A stretch of DNA of 64,000 bases from Gnetum montanum (GCA_015680685.1 MNCI01002924.1:447934-511933), one strand, 5' to 3'. Positions 36,201 through 48,189 are shown, counted from the stretch's first letter. Notes: generated by a model not told the origin, from the sequence alone. Made by a program: numbers and translations.

Positions 36201-37687
36201 TGCATTAGGCCTTAGTGCTTGTCACTGTTATGATTCAACCAAAAGAACCATATTTATAAGCATATTTTGGAAACAAGTTACTAAGTGTCCACCGCTGAAG
36301 TATTTAGACCCAACCTAAAATTTTTAAACTCAGATACAAAGAAAATATTACTAACCTATCAAATATTTACATTTGAATTACTTTAAAATTGCATTCTGCA
36401 ACCTTGACATAATTAAAATTTCTAAGCATGGGCAGTCAAAATACACGTAGCACGAGCAACATCACTGAAACAATTATTACCTCAGCCATAGTCCTTGTTG
36501 AAAATAAAGATTTGGGAATTATGCAAAAGCTTCTAAGCTGAACATCATGGCCAGAACAGGCTTGCTTCTCAGGTAAATTCAATAAACTTTTCAAAGTAGC
36601 AATCTGATACTCTGATCCCATGCATGATCTCAAAACATGCAGACCACTACCACCCTGCAGGATACAGATGCTGAATAAGTATTAGAACCTATGCAGGTCA
36701 TGTCCTCGTTTAAGCATCTTGTTAATTTAGCCTTAATATGAAAAAACTACTATAGGTCCGCCTATTAATGCTGACTGGGAACATTAAATATCCCGTAGTA
36801 AGTAAGTCGTTACTTGATATAAGGAATGCAACCAGAAATTTAGAGTCTGAAAAAACCAACTACGATAAATTCACGCACAATAAGGCTCAAGAAAGTAAAT
36901 TAACCGCTGAATAATATAAAGCGTTTGCATGAAAGGACCAAAAGAATTATATACTGGAAATTCAAAAAGCTTTATTTTTAATCTGCGAAATACCTTTTTT
37001 TAGAATACAAGAAACAACTTATTACAGGAAGAGTACATATTAACGACTAAGCAATTCATTATCAAACCAAATAAATAAAGGTAAAAAGCTAACAAAGAAT
37101 CAAAATAGAGCAAAATACATTTCCTGGATCGAATTAAAGCAAGCATAAAATTTGAAAAATGTCGGTAAAAAGCATTATTGCCAACGAAGTCGTCTACTAA
37201 TTACTACACACATAAAGAATTGCAAATAAATTCAAAACGAACAAATTTAAGGCAGGAGCCAAAACATGGCACTACAAGTATCCTGGCAAGTACAAAACAT
37301 AGACGATTTTACTTTCCAAAACAGGTAATATGAATTCGTTTCAGATATGAGATCCAGGATCGTAAAGCAAAACTTGTATAGTTGATACAATAAACCTAAA
37401 CAAAAGCAACAGCATCTTTTCAATAACCGGAATGGCAGTCACAACTAAAAGCGAATCCAATCAAATTTTGCAGCGGCCAAACATGGACGAAAAGAGAATG
37501 CAAACACAAAAGTTTGCAATGCTTGGAATACTTAAGTTACAATATAACAAAACTCTTAAGTTACATTCAAAGATGGCTTTGAAAAAGAAAATGATGAAGA
37601 ACATGGACAACTACGCCGAGACGGCAAGAAGACGATTAAAAATATAAACATGGATGGTCTTACCGGAAGCAAAAATCGAGCAGCCAT
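33292..37687 (-). CDS. NFD3: Mitochondrial small-subunit ribosomal protein uS11 (RPS11, NFD3-like), four exons, 234 aa
   Basis: Component of the mitoribosome small-subunit platform, encoded in the nucleus. Coding exons, minus strand: 37687-37664, 36654-36481, 34896-34811, 33712-33292, all GT-AG with matching phases. Residues 1-8 (MAARFLLP) plus exon 2 give an Arg/Ser/Leu-rich presequence fitting mitochondrial import (RSFCIIPKSLFSTRTM). The uS11 domain is ~122-234, with HFNLCNNTFVTVSDENGRTV, SAGHLKDVGRLRSKFATEAI, a KVKGVTFFSRKKAAILGL stretch and the basic end LPHGGCRLRKRRRI that is diagnostic for the family. The closest known plant gene is Arabidopsis NUCLEAR FUSION DEFECTIVE 3. No stops or missing motifs. 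Exon 1 encodes only eight residues, so that boundary is the least certain part. No promoter motif is convincing; the start lies just left of a T-rich region at 37.8 kb. Confidence 0.93.
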
Positions 37688-38290
37688 ATTTGCAGAGCGC
37701 GATGCAGAAATTTGCATTCTGTAATCGCAAAAAATGGTCTTACCGCCTTATTCCAATCATAAACACAATCCCCCAGTGCTTAGCTCCATAGCGGCCCTAG
37801 CAATTTGCGATCTGTTTTCTGTATTCGCTTCGCTCGGATATATTTTTTTCGTATCGGAAAAGATTTTTTCTTTTTTCAATATCACGAGCTTAAAAGCTAA
37901 AACATTGTTCAAGGTATGTTTAATAATAATCAACATATGAGCTTTGTCTTTGTTTTTCTTTTAAAGCAAAGGATATTAGGGTTGGTAGCACATAGTAGGG
38001 TAGATCCCCACTAATTTATTCCTATTATAAAGTTATATGGCTTCCGCATCTACTAAACTATTCCTTTTTAAAAAAATCAAATATTTTTCTTGAAACCTTT
38101 TCTTTTTCAACAATATTTACTCCAAAGACATATAATTAATTAGAACTCTATAACCCACCAAAATCAAACCTATAATATAGAGTTACTAAATTAAGTCTTA
38201 TCCCTAGCCTAACACATCATTGTTGAAGCAAAATAAGATGATTTTATGTATCCTGCATTTGGAGGGAAGGTTAGGTTTACCTAGGACATA
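37688..38290. other. Upstream flank of the uS11m gene
   Basis: The first ~150 bp (37690-37840) is less AT-rich and is the likely promoter and 5' UTR. The plus-strand ORF 37734-37940 overlapping it is taken as chance. Beyond it is AT-rich DNA without features. Confidence 0.4.
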
Positions 38291-38410
38291 CCCCAAACTA
38301 GCAACATAGCAAGTGTGCAACAAGTGCAAAGGGGGTGCTAGTACTAGGCTTTGAACCTAGCACTTGTGAGTACAAAGTTATGAAAGCTAACCAATTGGCC
38401 AACAACCTGT
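38290..38410 (-). repeat. tRNA-derived SINE-like sequence, minus strand
   Basis: On the minus strand, TGGCCAATTGGTTAGC (38401-38386) fits a pol-III A box and GGTTCAAAGCCT (~38357-38346) a B box, about 30 nt apart. The intervening bases do not form a convincing anticodon arm, so this is a tRNA-derived repeat or decayed tRNA pseudogene. Confidence 0.5.
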
Positions 38411-38488
38411 ACTCAACTTGGTAGTATCTTATTAATAGGAATGCATGTAGTCAAAAATGGTTTTGATTTCCAACATCTTCCAAATACA

Positions 38489-38600
38489 ATGAGATGTTGA
38501 TTTAGTGGTAAGAGTTTTGGATTCATAACCCAAGGCTACAAGTTCAATTCTAGTAGACAGTGCTGAGTTATAAATATTTTTAAAAACTTCATAAAAGGAA
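38489..38600 (+). repeat. tRNA-derived SINE-like copy 2
   Basis: TTGATTTAGTGGTAAG (38497-38512) and AAGTTCAATTCTAG (38540-38553) are followed by gacagtgctgagttataaa, the same layout as the copies at 18.13, 49.70 and 49.92 kb. Confidence 0.5.
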
Positions 38601-38610
38601 ATTTGAAACT

Positions 38611-39480
38611 AGTCTAATAAATCCAAGGGGTCTCAATGGATATAAGTAAAAATTCAATTTCAATTTTACATTTTATTTTTGGGGTCCAACACCCCCTTCC
38701 AACATCAACACAATACTTTAGTTAAACTTAAGTCAAATGAAGAAATTCTAGTGTAAAATTTCATTAATCATCAAATTGAGATTACAAGGCTATCATTTAG
38801 AATGATGGTAAGGTGCTCATTTTTCAAGTCATAATATGTGTAGCTACTCAAAAAGAGGTTAATCTTTTGTTCATCTATCAACCCTAGTTACCATGCCACC
38901 CTTGAAAAGCACCATATGACATCACCCAAGAGTTTCAAATTAACTATGAAAGAAGGGAAGAGTGAGAGGGACTACACCTTAATGTTTGTAGCACCTATAA
39001 GCACAATAAAAGTTATGGCACCCATTAAAAAATGGTTGGCATCATAACAAGAATGCCTTAGGCAATTTGCATATATAAAAGACTTAAGGCATATACATGT
39101 ACATACATAACACACCACAACATGACCCAAGACAACATGACACCACAATAAGCACCAATCCTAAGGTGTGTGCAACTAGTCCTAAACCCTACTCCATAGA
39201 GAGGGGTGGTGGCCCAAGCCAGATAGGCAAAACCTTCCCATCAAGCCTACATATCTTATTTAAGGGGAGTGTGCCCACATCATTTTTCCTGGGTAGCACT
39301 ATGTGTAAAAAAATCTTGAAAGTTTCAAAGTATTACTTCTTTTGTTTGAATTTTCCTTATCAAGGATTTGATTTGGTTCATAAACTACTAGTAAAAAATA
39401 TGGATGGTCGTCCATCCCTAAATGAAACAGTGTAAAGCATGGCTATCAACTTGTTAATGTTCAAATATAGAAAGTTTTAA
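38611..39480. other. Intergenic DNA, nothing coding recognised
   Basis: AT-rich. The 112-codon ORF at 39097-39435 has no recognisable similarity. A pol-III-like fragment (tttagaatgatggtaaggtg) is at ~38796. Confidence 0.35.
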
Positions 39481-39506
39481 GTCATCTGATGAGGTAACTT
39501 GCAATT

Positions 39507-39588
39507 GGAAAATAGTGGAACATGTGACAACACTCTTGGGTTGATCATTTAAGTCACAATGAATAGTGAAATATGTGACAATGCTATT
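39507..39588 (+). repeat. 51-bp tandem repeat that is the target of element F (left part)
   Basis: Unit 1 starts aatagtggaacatgtgacaa and includes ctcttgggttgatcatttaa. Unit 2 starts aatagtgaaatatgtgacaa and is cut by element F after gctatt. The rest of unit 2 (ctcttggattcatcatttaa) resumes at 48120, and a third aatagtgg follows near 48152. Confidence 0.7.
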
Positions 39589-40433
39589 TGATGAGTCATG
39601 AACCAGTTGGCCCCGATATCGAAGCCCCGATGTTGAATATCCAATATCATCTCCTCCATGCTAGCCTATAAATAAAGCACTTGGGTGCATGATTGAGACA
39701 TAATAGAGAGAAGATAGCTTAGTTCTTGATTTTTAATAGTCTTTCTTAGAGTCTTGTTATTCCCAATGCATGCCCATAGTGTGATGTTTTTAATCATACG
39801 ACACCTTTGTTCGAGTGTGACATACTTGGACACGTTACATGATTGGAAATAAAGATTGAGATTACTTCCATCATTGCCACATTCACTTAAATTTATTATT
39901 ACTTTAAATATTTATTTAATTATTTAATTATTTACTATTTTCTTTAGTTAACATTTCCATTTATTGCTATTTACTATTCCTATCATTAAGCGAAATGCGT
40001 ACACCTTAATCACGAGCGTTTAAGTGTAAGTACTTGGTAATCCAGTAGTGTATCATTTGGCACACCCAATGACATACACTGGGCAATCCCAAAAGTAGTC
40101 TCACGACGTCCAAAACATATATGGATGATTAAGAGTGGATACCCATTGCATGTAGGCTAGTTAGATTTTACTTTCCATTGTTCATTAGCTTAGTTAATTT
40201 ATCTCTTTATCATTATTAGGAGTAGCATAGAATTAGACAACATCATATGCCTCACTTTGGACTAAACCATACGTGACAAAGCTACCACTAGTCCAAGTGG
40301 GAAAATAGTGAACTGCAATCAAAGTTTAATGATCTAGATGCCACAACTAGTCCCATCCATGGAATTCCACTGGATCATGCATGAACGCTTATGATTCATA
40401 TGGTTAGGCGTAGGGGTGCCTTGCCGCTCATCA
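39589..40433 (+). repeat. 5' LTR of element F (845 bp)
   Basis: TGATGAG...CTCATCA. The U3 has gatatcgaagccccgatgtt and gaatatccaatatc (half-decayed dyad) before TATAAATA at 39667-39674. The AATAAA signal is at ~39848. Confidence 0.9.
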
Positions 40434-40434
40434 T

Positions 40435-40452
40435 TGGCACTGTTGTCAAGGA
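40435..40452 (+). promoter_or_regulatory. Primer-binding site of element F (tRNA-Asp, decayed)
   Basis: TGGCACTGTTGTCAAGGA one base after the LTR aligns with the tRNA-Asp complement seen in C and E; the differences are transitions. Confidence 0.75.
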
Positions 40453-40558
40453 TGGTGCTAGTTATCTAGATTAGTTATATTATACATGATTGTTGTAAAT
40501 GTATTAACAATATATCCTTTAGGAAATATTCAATCACACACACCATAAGCCAACGACA

Positions 40559-43075
40559 ATGTCTCTTCCACAAGGAAGCAATAATGCACTGTATAGCGAA
40601 AACATTCATTGGAGAAATAACAAGATCTATGATGAAGAAAATTAGAGTGACCAACTTTACACAAGGGTTTCTTATGTTTATGACCACCCTAATGACACTC
40701 AAAGACTACATTCACCTAAGGCAGATAATCTTGGAGGAGATGACATAAGTCCTAAACTAAGGGAGGCCTCAAGGCCTAAGACCTCCTTGAAACCAAGAAA
40801 TGATAAATTAAGGGACCTTGGCGAACACCATAGACGCCATGACAATCCTTCTAGTTCCTCATCTTCCTCTTTCCTTTCAATGTCTAGTTCTGACAAAGAT
40901 GAATGTAGGTATGAAGATAAAGCTCCATTAAAGGGTTGAAATAGAAATAAAAATCGAACCTGCAAGAACACTCACAGCCATCAACATGAACATAGAAAAA
41001 ATTATCACAGTCAACTGAATCGAAATTTTCATCGCAAGCTATCTGATGACGATGAACCCATTTTGGCCATTCGAGGCCTAATGCAAATCATAGAGGAAGT
41101 TAAGATATCTTGCAAGCATCGCAAAGAGAGTTTCCTACCTAGGCTTGATATGAATAATATTCCTAAATTTGCAGGAGGCTATGATTCATATTTGCAACAT
41201 CATTTATAAGCCTTCCATGATGCTTGTCATTTCTACAACATTGAAAGTGGGTGGCAAAAGCTTAAGCTCTTTCTTAGGACATTGATTGATAGAGCCAAAG
41301 TATGGTATAGATCATTAAAACCAAATTCAATCCAATGATGGTCCACAATGTTGGAACTCTTCAATGAGAAATACCAAGCCTATGTGAGGATTTCCACCTT
41401 AAGGAGACAAATCCAAGAATGGAAGCAAGAACAACATGAGCTCTTGGACATGGCCTTAAATAGATATTATTCCCTACTAAATAGATGCTTAGGCCATGGT
41501 TTCTCTAAGGAAAGGCAACTATTCCACATCATAGATGGGCTTCATAATGAAATGAAGGAGATCCTTGGAATGTATGCTCTAGGTCAAGTATATGAGCTAT
41601 AAACCCATCAGATCTGAGAACTAATTAAGTGTGTGGCAAATGAAGAGGGAGAGATATGCAAATGGGAGAATGTTGAGAAAAATCATTGGGACCCAACTCT
41701 TCAACAAAAGGAGATCCATATCTATGATAAGGAGAAAGAAACTACTCTCAATAAGGTGATTTCGTAACAAACCTTGCCAATATAGAAGTCTATTGATGAA
41801 CTTGAAGGAAAGTTTAATAAGATGTCAAAATGGATCTATGAAAACATTACAACTCTTGTTGAGATAGTTGAAGAGAGGATCATGCAAAACAAGTCAAGCA
41901 ATCATAATAGACAAAGGATACATAACCAAGAAACAACTAGGAACACTTTCTGGTAAACAAGAAAAATGATTGACGAAAGTGAGGCTATAGACTCAACCAT
42001 AGAAAAATATAATGGATGTGACATCTGCATATATGATTATCAGAAGGGCCATTACCTAATCTTGTTGCATCTACATGAGTAATGGGTATGTGCCTTAAAT
42101 TTGAAGTTTGTATAGAAGCACATGCCTAGGATATTTTCTCTTCCATAAGGTAATCATAGATAGATCCACAGCCAACCATACCATCATAGGAGGACTCATC
42201 ACTATCAACTTCAACATTATCATCAACCATAGTGACAACAACCATAGTCATGGGGAAGGCCACTACCAAATCAGCCCTATCCTTCCTACTAGCTGAAACC
42301 ACATGGATATTATGTTCAACACCCTCTTTCTCCAACTAGTTCTACATCCTCTACTTCAAATCACCACTAACACTCTCCCGAGTACCATCAACCCATGACA
42401 TCCCCAGAGGGATCACCACTTTGCACTTCTTACCATCCATTCCACCCTCGATATTCTCATACTCCACCTCATTACACACCACCACCGAGGACATAAGAAG
42501 GTTCAGCACCATAATATCAACAAAAACATGTCACTTGTGCTGCAAATGTGCATAACTATGTTGACACTAGTGGGTCTCAATCACAATGTTGGAAACGTCC
42601 CTTATAGAGGAAAGGTCGTGAGTCGAAGAAAAAGACTCATGGATCTACCACATCATCCAAGCCAACATAATGCCAATCTAGTGCACCACCTTCCTTTTCA
42701 TCACAATCATACTTTGATCCTACACATAGGCCACCATCCATCATTACTCCAACTCAAAACCCAAGCGATGAATCTACAAGCGTGGGGAGACCAACAAATT
42801 CATGCACACCATATCATGATCGAGGGTGCAATTGTGGGCTAGACATTTGTCATGATAACACACCTCATACCCTGACCCACCAAACATTTAACAATCAAGT
42901 GTATGACCAATGATTTGTCTACCCAACTACCACAACATCAACAAACACCCAATGGTTTGGGCATGAACAGTTCCCAATATTTTATACATGCATCGATCCT
43001 ACCTATCCACTTATTAATCCTTATCATGGTCAAGTGTTTAGTCATTAGGGGTCCCCCCCAATTCTAATCCTCAAG
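40559..43075 (+). pseudogene. gag of element F, decayed, with N-terminal insertion
   Basis: ATG (MSLPQGSNNALYSENIHWRN) matches the gag start of C and E. About 100 extra residues follow, rich in Ser, Lys, Arg and His (SSSSSSFLSMSSSDKDE at ~40850), before DDDEPILAIRG rejoins the common frame. The core at 41348-41602 (TLRRQIQEWKQEQHELLDMA, YYSLLNRCLGHGF) is the Retrotrans_gag-like region. The zinc knuckle is decayed (CDICIYDYQKGHY). A His/Pro/Thr/Ser-rich tail follows to ~43070. Many stops. Confidence 0.8.
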
Positions 43076-43767
43076 ATTCTTAAGTGTTTTTCATCTTTTT
43101 GTTTTACAATTTTTTGTCATTCTCCTATTTCTTGATACAATTTTCCCTATTTCTTATTATTTCTTATATTTGTTGTTTTTATTTTCTTTGCTATGTAATT
43201 TTTCTTGTGAATCAAAAAATCATGTAGCCCATTGAGGTGAGGTTTTCTTTATGTTTTCAAGTCATAAGGGATTGATTATTCATACATTGAGACCATGTCA
43301 TCCATCCACTCATTCCATTAATAAGAGGTTTTTACCTTGGTCATAATGATATTCTTTTTCATCGTCCAATTTAAAAATAAATTCATAATCATTGTGTCTA
43401 GGTAAAAGAGTGCAGAACCAAGGTAGAATGTAAGGGGTGTGACATCAAGGGGATTTGTGGATTCTCTTTGGCCACTTCTATATGTTCTATCATGTTGTTG
43501 AGGTAGTAATTATATCCTTATAGATCTAACAAAAAATGGGAGTAAGATTACTATAAAAAGGCATTAAATAAATTCTGCAAGTCCTATTGGGATGACATGT
43601 ACCTATGCTTGAAGGTTGGTGGCTTCTCAGAACCATAAAAAAAACACGTGTGTCATAAAGAAAACTGATTTTCCACTTACCCTAGAATTATGGACCTAAC
43701 TTTAAACCTTCCAACCAATCATAGAACTTCATTTTCCATGCTCACTTTCCCCATTTAATGCATATTC
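43076..43767 (+). other. Spacer of element F
   Basis: Pyrimidine-rich start (cattctcctatttcttg...), then tgtgacatcaaggggatttg (~43437) as in C and E. The antisense ORF seen in C and E is broken and shortened here. Confidence 0.55.
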
Positions 43768-43769
43768 TT

Positions 43770-43850
43770 GGATCCCAATATTGAGTACCCGATATCAGGT
43801 GGGACGCGATGTCGGATACTTGATATCAGGTCACACAAAATCTATATATA
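43770..43850 (+). promoter_or_regulatory. Internal palindrome-TATA module upstream of ORF2 (element F)
   Basis: Contains cccaatat, tacccgatatcagg, gcgatgtcgg and acttgatatcagg, then TATATATA at 43843-43850. Element F's 3' LTR U3 shows the same sequence of parts before its TATA: cccaatat, tatcggatatcg, gcgatgtcga, atccgatatca. So this is a diverged copy of F's own LTR promoter module, placed about 180 bp before the leader ATG of ORF2. No LTR ends surround it, so it is not a solo LTR. Confidence 0.65.
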
Positions 43851-44027
43851 TGACCTCCACAGTGCCCAAACTTCATTCTCATCATTTGTAGCTAGGGAAG
43901 TTGTTCAGATTTTCTTTGGGGACTTAGAGCTTTATGCACCCACTTTCCACTTATGATATTTGGCTATCTACTACTTCAATTTCCATGTCGTCTACACCTA
44001 TCTGAACCTAAAGTGTTCAAGTTAGTC

Positions 44028-47000
44028 ATGGGGGAAGGGGGGTGGTGTGCTTGTGTGGAAAACTTGTTCCAATTTTCGATAATTTGCAAACACCTAGAGG
44101 GTATTATAAGGGTAAGAACGTTAAAAATCATAAGTGTTATATTGAAAAATCAATCATGGTAATGTCAGAAACCTTAATTTTTTTTACCCAAGGGATTGTA
44201 ATGGTTATAATAAGTCACACATAAGGAAAAAGGAACCAATTGTGAAGGGTCATAAAAGAAGATAAACATTCTTTGGGGATTTTTCTTGGAAACTTTTCTA
44301 ACTTTGCAATCATATGAACTAAGAACTTAATGAATTAAGGTCAAGAGTATGGTATACATCTATTAATGGTAACCATTGACACCTTAGTAACACCTAATCT
44401 TTGCTTGATTGTAGATGGCCCCAAAAAGAGAAGCATAAGAAGAACCTTTGTAGAGAGCAGTCAAGCATCCACTAGGTGGCCGACACCAACAAAGCGAACA
44501 TGTGGAGCATGAGGAGTAGGAAGCCCAATCATTCAACATTTATCAAGAGGCTCCTATCATAGGATAGTCGATCCAAGGAGAGGTCACAGAACCACCTGCT
44601 CTTGTGTAGGGACAACATCTCACATTGCCCCTTGAATGTCTTGAGGCCATCCAAGAAAAGTCCACATTGACCACAATCATTGTGGAGATGAATTTTGGCC
44701 CATTTATGGAGTTTTCCCTAGAAGTGGTTTGGACACAACTTCAAGTGTCACCCTTGTGGCCTATTCTCTCAAATAGTGGCAAATGGTACCTTGGTGAGAT
44801 CCACCAATTTTGGCACAACAAAGATGAAGGCAATTGTAGCAACTCTTAATTTTCCAAACGAAGGGGCTAAGGTAGCTCATTTGTCCACCAAATTTGACCC
44901 TAACACCAAAAAACTATGGCTGAAATGAGCATACAGCAAACAAGATAAAACATATAATGAACTGACTCTGGAGGAGAGGACATATTTTAAGATCGGTACA
45001 TACCATTTGTTTTCCACCAAAGGGTTCAACCAAATCTCAACATATGCGACTAGGGGAAGTGCTATCTTAATGGACAAATATGTGGTCAATCTTCCCCAAT
45101 TCTACTTCACTAAAATTCGGAGGTGGTTCAAGGAGAAAAAGGTAGGGAAACCAATACTCCCATTCCCTTTCCTAATCAAAAACTTATGCAAACATGCTAG
45201 AATCTTGGGGTATATGAACGATATCCCTAGGAAGGCTCAAAATGCTTCTTTCACTGAACTCCTCAAACCTACGACACCAAGAAAAGACCTTGGTGAAGAG
45301 CAAGAATCGAAGAAGGAAGTAGAGCTAAAAAAAGTATAATGTGAGCCTAAATAGTGCCAGGAAACATAAGCTCCACCACTGCCATTGCCACAAGACTACA
45401 GGCCCACAATGAGTCATCTATAGAAAATCGTTGAGGTTGTCAGTTGGGGAAGCAGAGATGAGTCTAATCTCTTCAGAGTAATCAATGATGCCATACAACC
45501 TACTGTTTCAACTAATCTATTAAGGGGGGAGATCTCATTGTAATCAAGAGGAGGATCCTATTGGTCCAGGCAAACCTCTAGAAATGTTGCATCCTTCCAA
45601 GTGATGCTTGAAATTGAGAAAGTGCCATAGTTGTGATAATGCAACATTAGGATGTGGAAGGTGTAACAGAATTGGTTACAAATCATATCAAAGAATTAGT
45701 TAATGTGCCTATTATGCCCCTAGTAGATCTCACTAGGACTAGAAATGTGTAGATGCTAGCTAGGACTTTGATGACTTCTATGATGCATGAGGATGTCCTT
45801 GATCATTTGTTGCAGATAGGATAAGTGATGACCACCCTATTTGACATCTCTAGTGATGTCACTACAACACAGTCAAACCTCATAGCCACAAAAGGAAAGT
45901 TGGTTATGATTGAAGTTAGGGCAGAGCATGCAGAAGTGAAAGTGCAAAGGTTACAACAAGAGCTAATCATCCTAAGAGTCAAACGATGGGATCCTACCTA
46001 GTTTTTTGCGATTGACCAACTAGAACAATTTAGGACGAAGCTACTAGCCAAGCTGATTGAGGAGAGTGTAGTTACAGAACAAGAAAAGGAGAAAGTAGTC
46101 TAGAATACCTCAGCTGTTGATGCACAATGCTATGCATATAAAAAGACAGTAACCACGATGCAAGAGGAAAACAAGCAGCTTGCCGATGAAAATTTAAGGT
46201 TGACCACAATTGGAAAGCAAAAGAATATTATTGTAGAGAGTGTCCACTAGTTAAGAGAACAACTAGTGATGGTCAACCAGGATATCAATAAATTGGCCAA
46301 AAAAAAAGAGCCTTCTCAATGGAGGAGGTCCACGCTATTCGACAAAAGTCTATAATAGAAATTAGTGCATGGTAGAATGAGTCCAAGAAGCATGAAAAAT
46401 TGAATGAACACTTTCGTGACTGGGTAGGCATGTATAAGCAAATAAATGAGAAGGAAATCCAAATGGATAAAGCTTGCATTAGGTCCCTATCAGCACAAAA
46501 TTCTGAGTGGTAGCCAATTCTGGATAGTTATGCATTGGTCTAGTAGGCAGAAGTAAAGAATAAAGACTTGCAGATCAAAGATTTGGAAAAAAATACATGG
46601 TGTTGGCTAACCTCAGATATGCCAACCTTGCCATGTTAATAGTAGGTTGACCTTGAAACCAACTAGAGAAGCAAGTAGTGATCACCTATGCATTGTATGA
46701 AAAAGAGTTCGTCGATTAGAAAGACGCTTTGTAGAAGCTGCATGTGGCAAACTCAAAATTGGAGGTGATCAAAGCTCGCTACCATAGATAGAAGGATGTT
46801 GAGAGAAAAAGCTAGGGCCTTTGAGGAAGAACAACAGTAGTTTGCAGCCTGGTACGTGAAGGCCAATCAAATGTTTTTGTAGTTGCCATGCCCTTGGGAC
46901 ATACCAGCGCTAGCACATATTAGTTTAACAACCTGGACGGTACATGACCCATGAATGAAAGAAGAAAAGTTGCAAGCATTGCTTGATCACTACAAATTTC

Positions 47001-47062
47001 ACAAGTCTGGTGACAAAAGGAAGCAACCAATGGAAGAGCCATCACCTTCAAGCACTACATGA
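44028..47062 (+). pseudogene. ORF2 of element F with predicted leader exon and intron, decayed
   Basis: Predicted leader exon 44028-44111: ATGGGGGAAGG start, 28 open codons (MGEGGWCACVENLFQFSIIC...), donor AAGG|GTAAGA. Intron 44112-44414 ends ttgattgtag; exon 2 starts ATGGCCCCAAAAAG at 44415, phase 0. Exon 2 parts: LPLECLEAIQEKSTLTTIIV and SPLWPILSNSGKWYLGEIHQ (44625-44849); EERTYFKIGTYHLFSTKGFN and FPFLIKNLCKHARI (44970-45210), resembling Pfam's putative plant transposon protein domain; linker; coiled coils (45880-46850); LPCPWDIPAL (~46890); stop TGA 47060-47062. Many nonsense changes, mainly Gln to TAG/TAA. Role unknown. Confidence 0.72.
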
Positions 47063-47253
47063 CCTTCCCAATTTTTGTCTTACAATATTGTATTCCATTT
47101 TTGTACTATACCACTACAACATGTAAGAGTCAATTGTTTTGTTTGTTGTTTAAGTTAGTCAATAATTCCATACCTTCCCAATATTTTGTAGAGAAACTTG
47201 TTCATCATTTTTTTTATAACTCGAGAATGAGTTTTCATTCAATCATGGGAGTA

Positions 47254-48119
47254 TGATGAGTCATGAACTTGTCAGCCCCAATATCAAATATCGGATATCG
47301 AAGCCCAGGAAGCGATGTCGAATATCCGATATCATCTCCTCCATGCTAGCCTATAAATATAGCACTTGGGTACACGGTTGAGACATAATAGAGAGAATAT
47401 AGTTTTAGTTCTCAGTTTTTGATAATCTTTCTTAGAGTCCTGTTATTCCTAGTGCATGTCTGCAATGTGATGTTTGTAATCGTATGACACCTTTGTTCGA
47501 GTGAGACGTACTTGGACACGTTACATGACTAGAAATAAAGATCGAGATTACTTCCATCATTGCTGCATTCACTTAGATTTATTATTGCTTTAATTATTTA
47601 ATTAATTGTTTAATTATTTACTATTTTCTTTAGTTAACATTTCCATTTATTATTGTTTACTATTCCTGTTATTAAGCAAAATGCATATGCCTTAATCACG
47701 AGCATTTAAGTTTAAGTACTTGGTAATCTAGTAGTGTATCATTTGTCACACCTAGTAACATATGCTTGGCAATCCCAGAAGTAGTCTCACGAAGTCCAAG
47801 ACATATACAGATGATTAAGAGTGGATACCCATCACACGTAGGCTAGTTAGATTTTACTTTCCACTGTTCATTAGCTTAGTTAATTTATCTTTTTATCATC
47901 ATTAGGAGCAGCATAGAATTAGACAACATCATATGCCTCACTTTGGACTAAATCCTACGTGACAAAGCTACCACTAGTCCAAGTGGGAAGATAGTGAATT
48001 TCGATCAAAGCCTAACGATCTAGATGCCACAACTAGTCCCATCCATAGAATTTGACCAGATTGTATGTGAATGCTTGTGATTCATATGGTTGGGTGTAGG
48101 GGTACCTCGTCGCTCATCA
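47254..48119 (+). repeat. 3' LTR of element F (866 bp)
   Basis: Preceded by aatcatgggagta. The U3 dyad is well kept: ATATCGGATATCG (47288-47300) and CGAATATCCGATAT (47319-47332) are inverted repeats differing by one inserted base, 20 bp before TATAAATA at 47352-47359. Confidence 0.9.
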
Positions 48120-48189
48120 CTCTTGGATTCATCATTTAAGTCATAAGTGAATAGTGGCTTGATGGATAAGTTTCTCTATTCATTACCTT

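Larger units (their letters stand above)
39589..48119 (+). mobile_element. Element F: complete pol-less Athila-like LTR retrotransposon (8531 bp)
   Basis: LTRs 39589-40433 and 47254-48119, tRNA-Asp primer site, gag with an extra N-terminal Ser-rich segment, spacer, internal palindrome-TATA module, leader exon, intron, ORF2 and a polypurine tract. Target duplication CTATT (39584-39588) versus CTCTT (48120-48124), one mismatch; the surrounding tandem repeat shows CTCTT is ancestral. No pol. The ORFs are heavily decayed and the LTRs more diverged than in C, so this is an older insertion that retains the full layout of the family. Confidence 0.92.

Noticed and set aside
39097-39435. 112-codon ORF between the uS11m gene and element F
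   Set aside because: No recognisable domain and no splice or family context; composition matches surrounding non-coding DNA.
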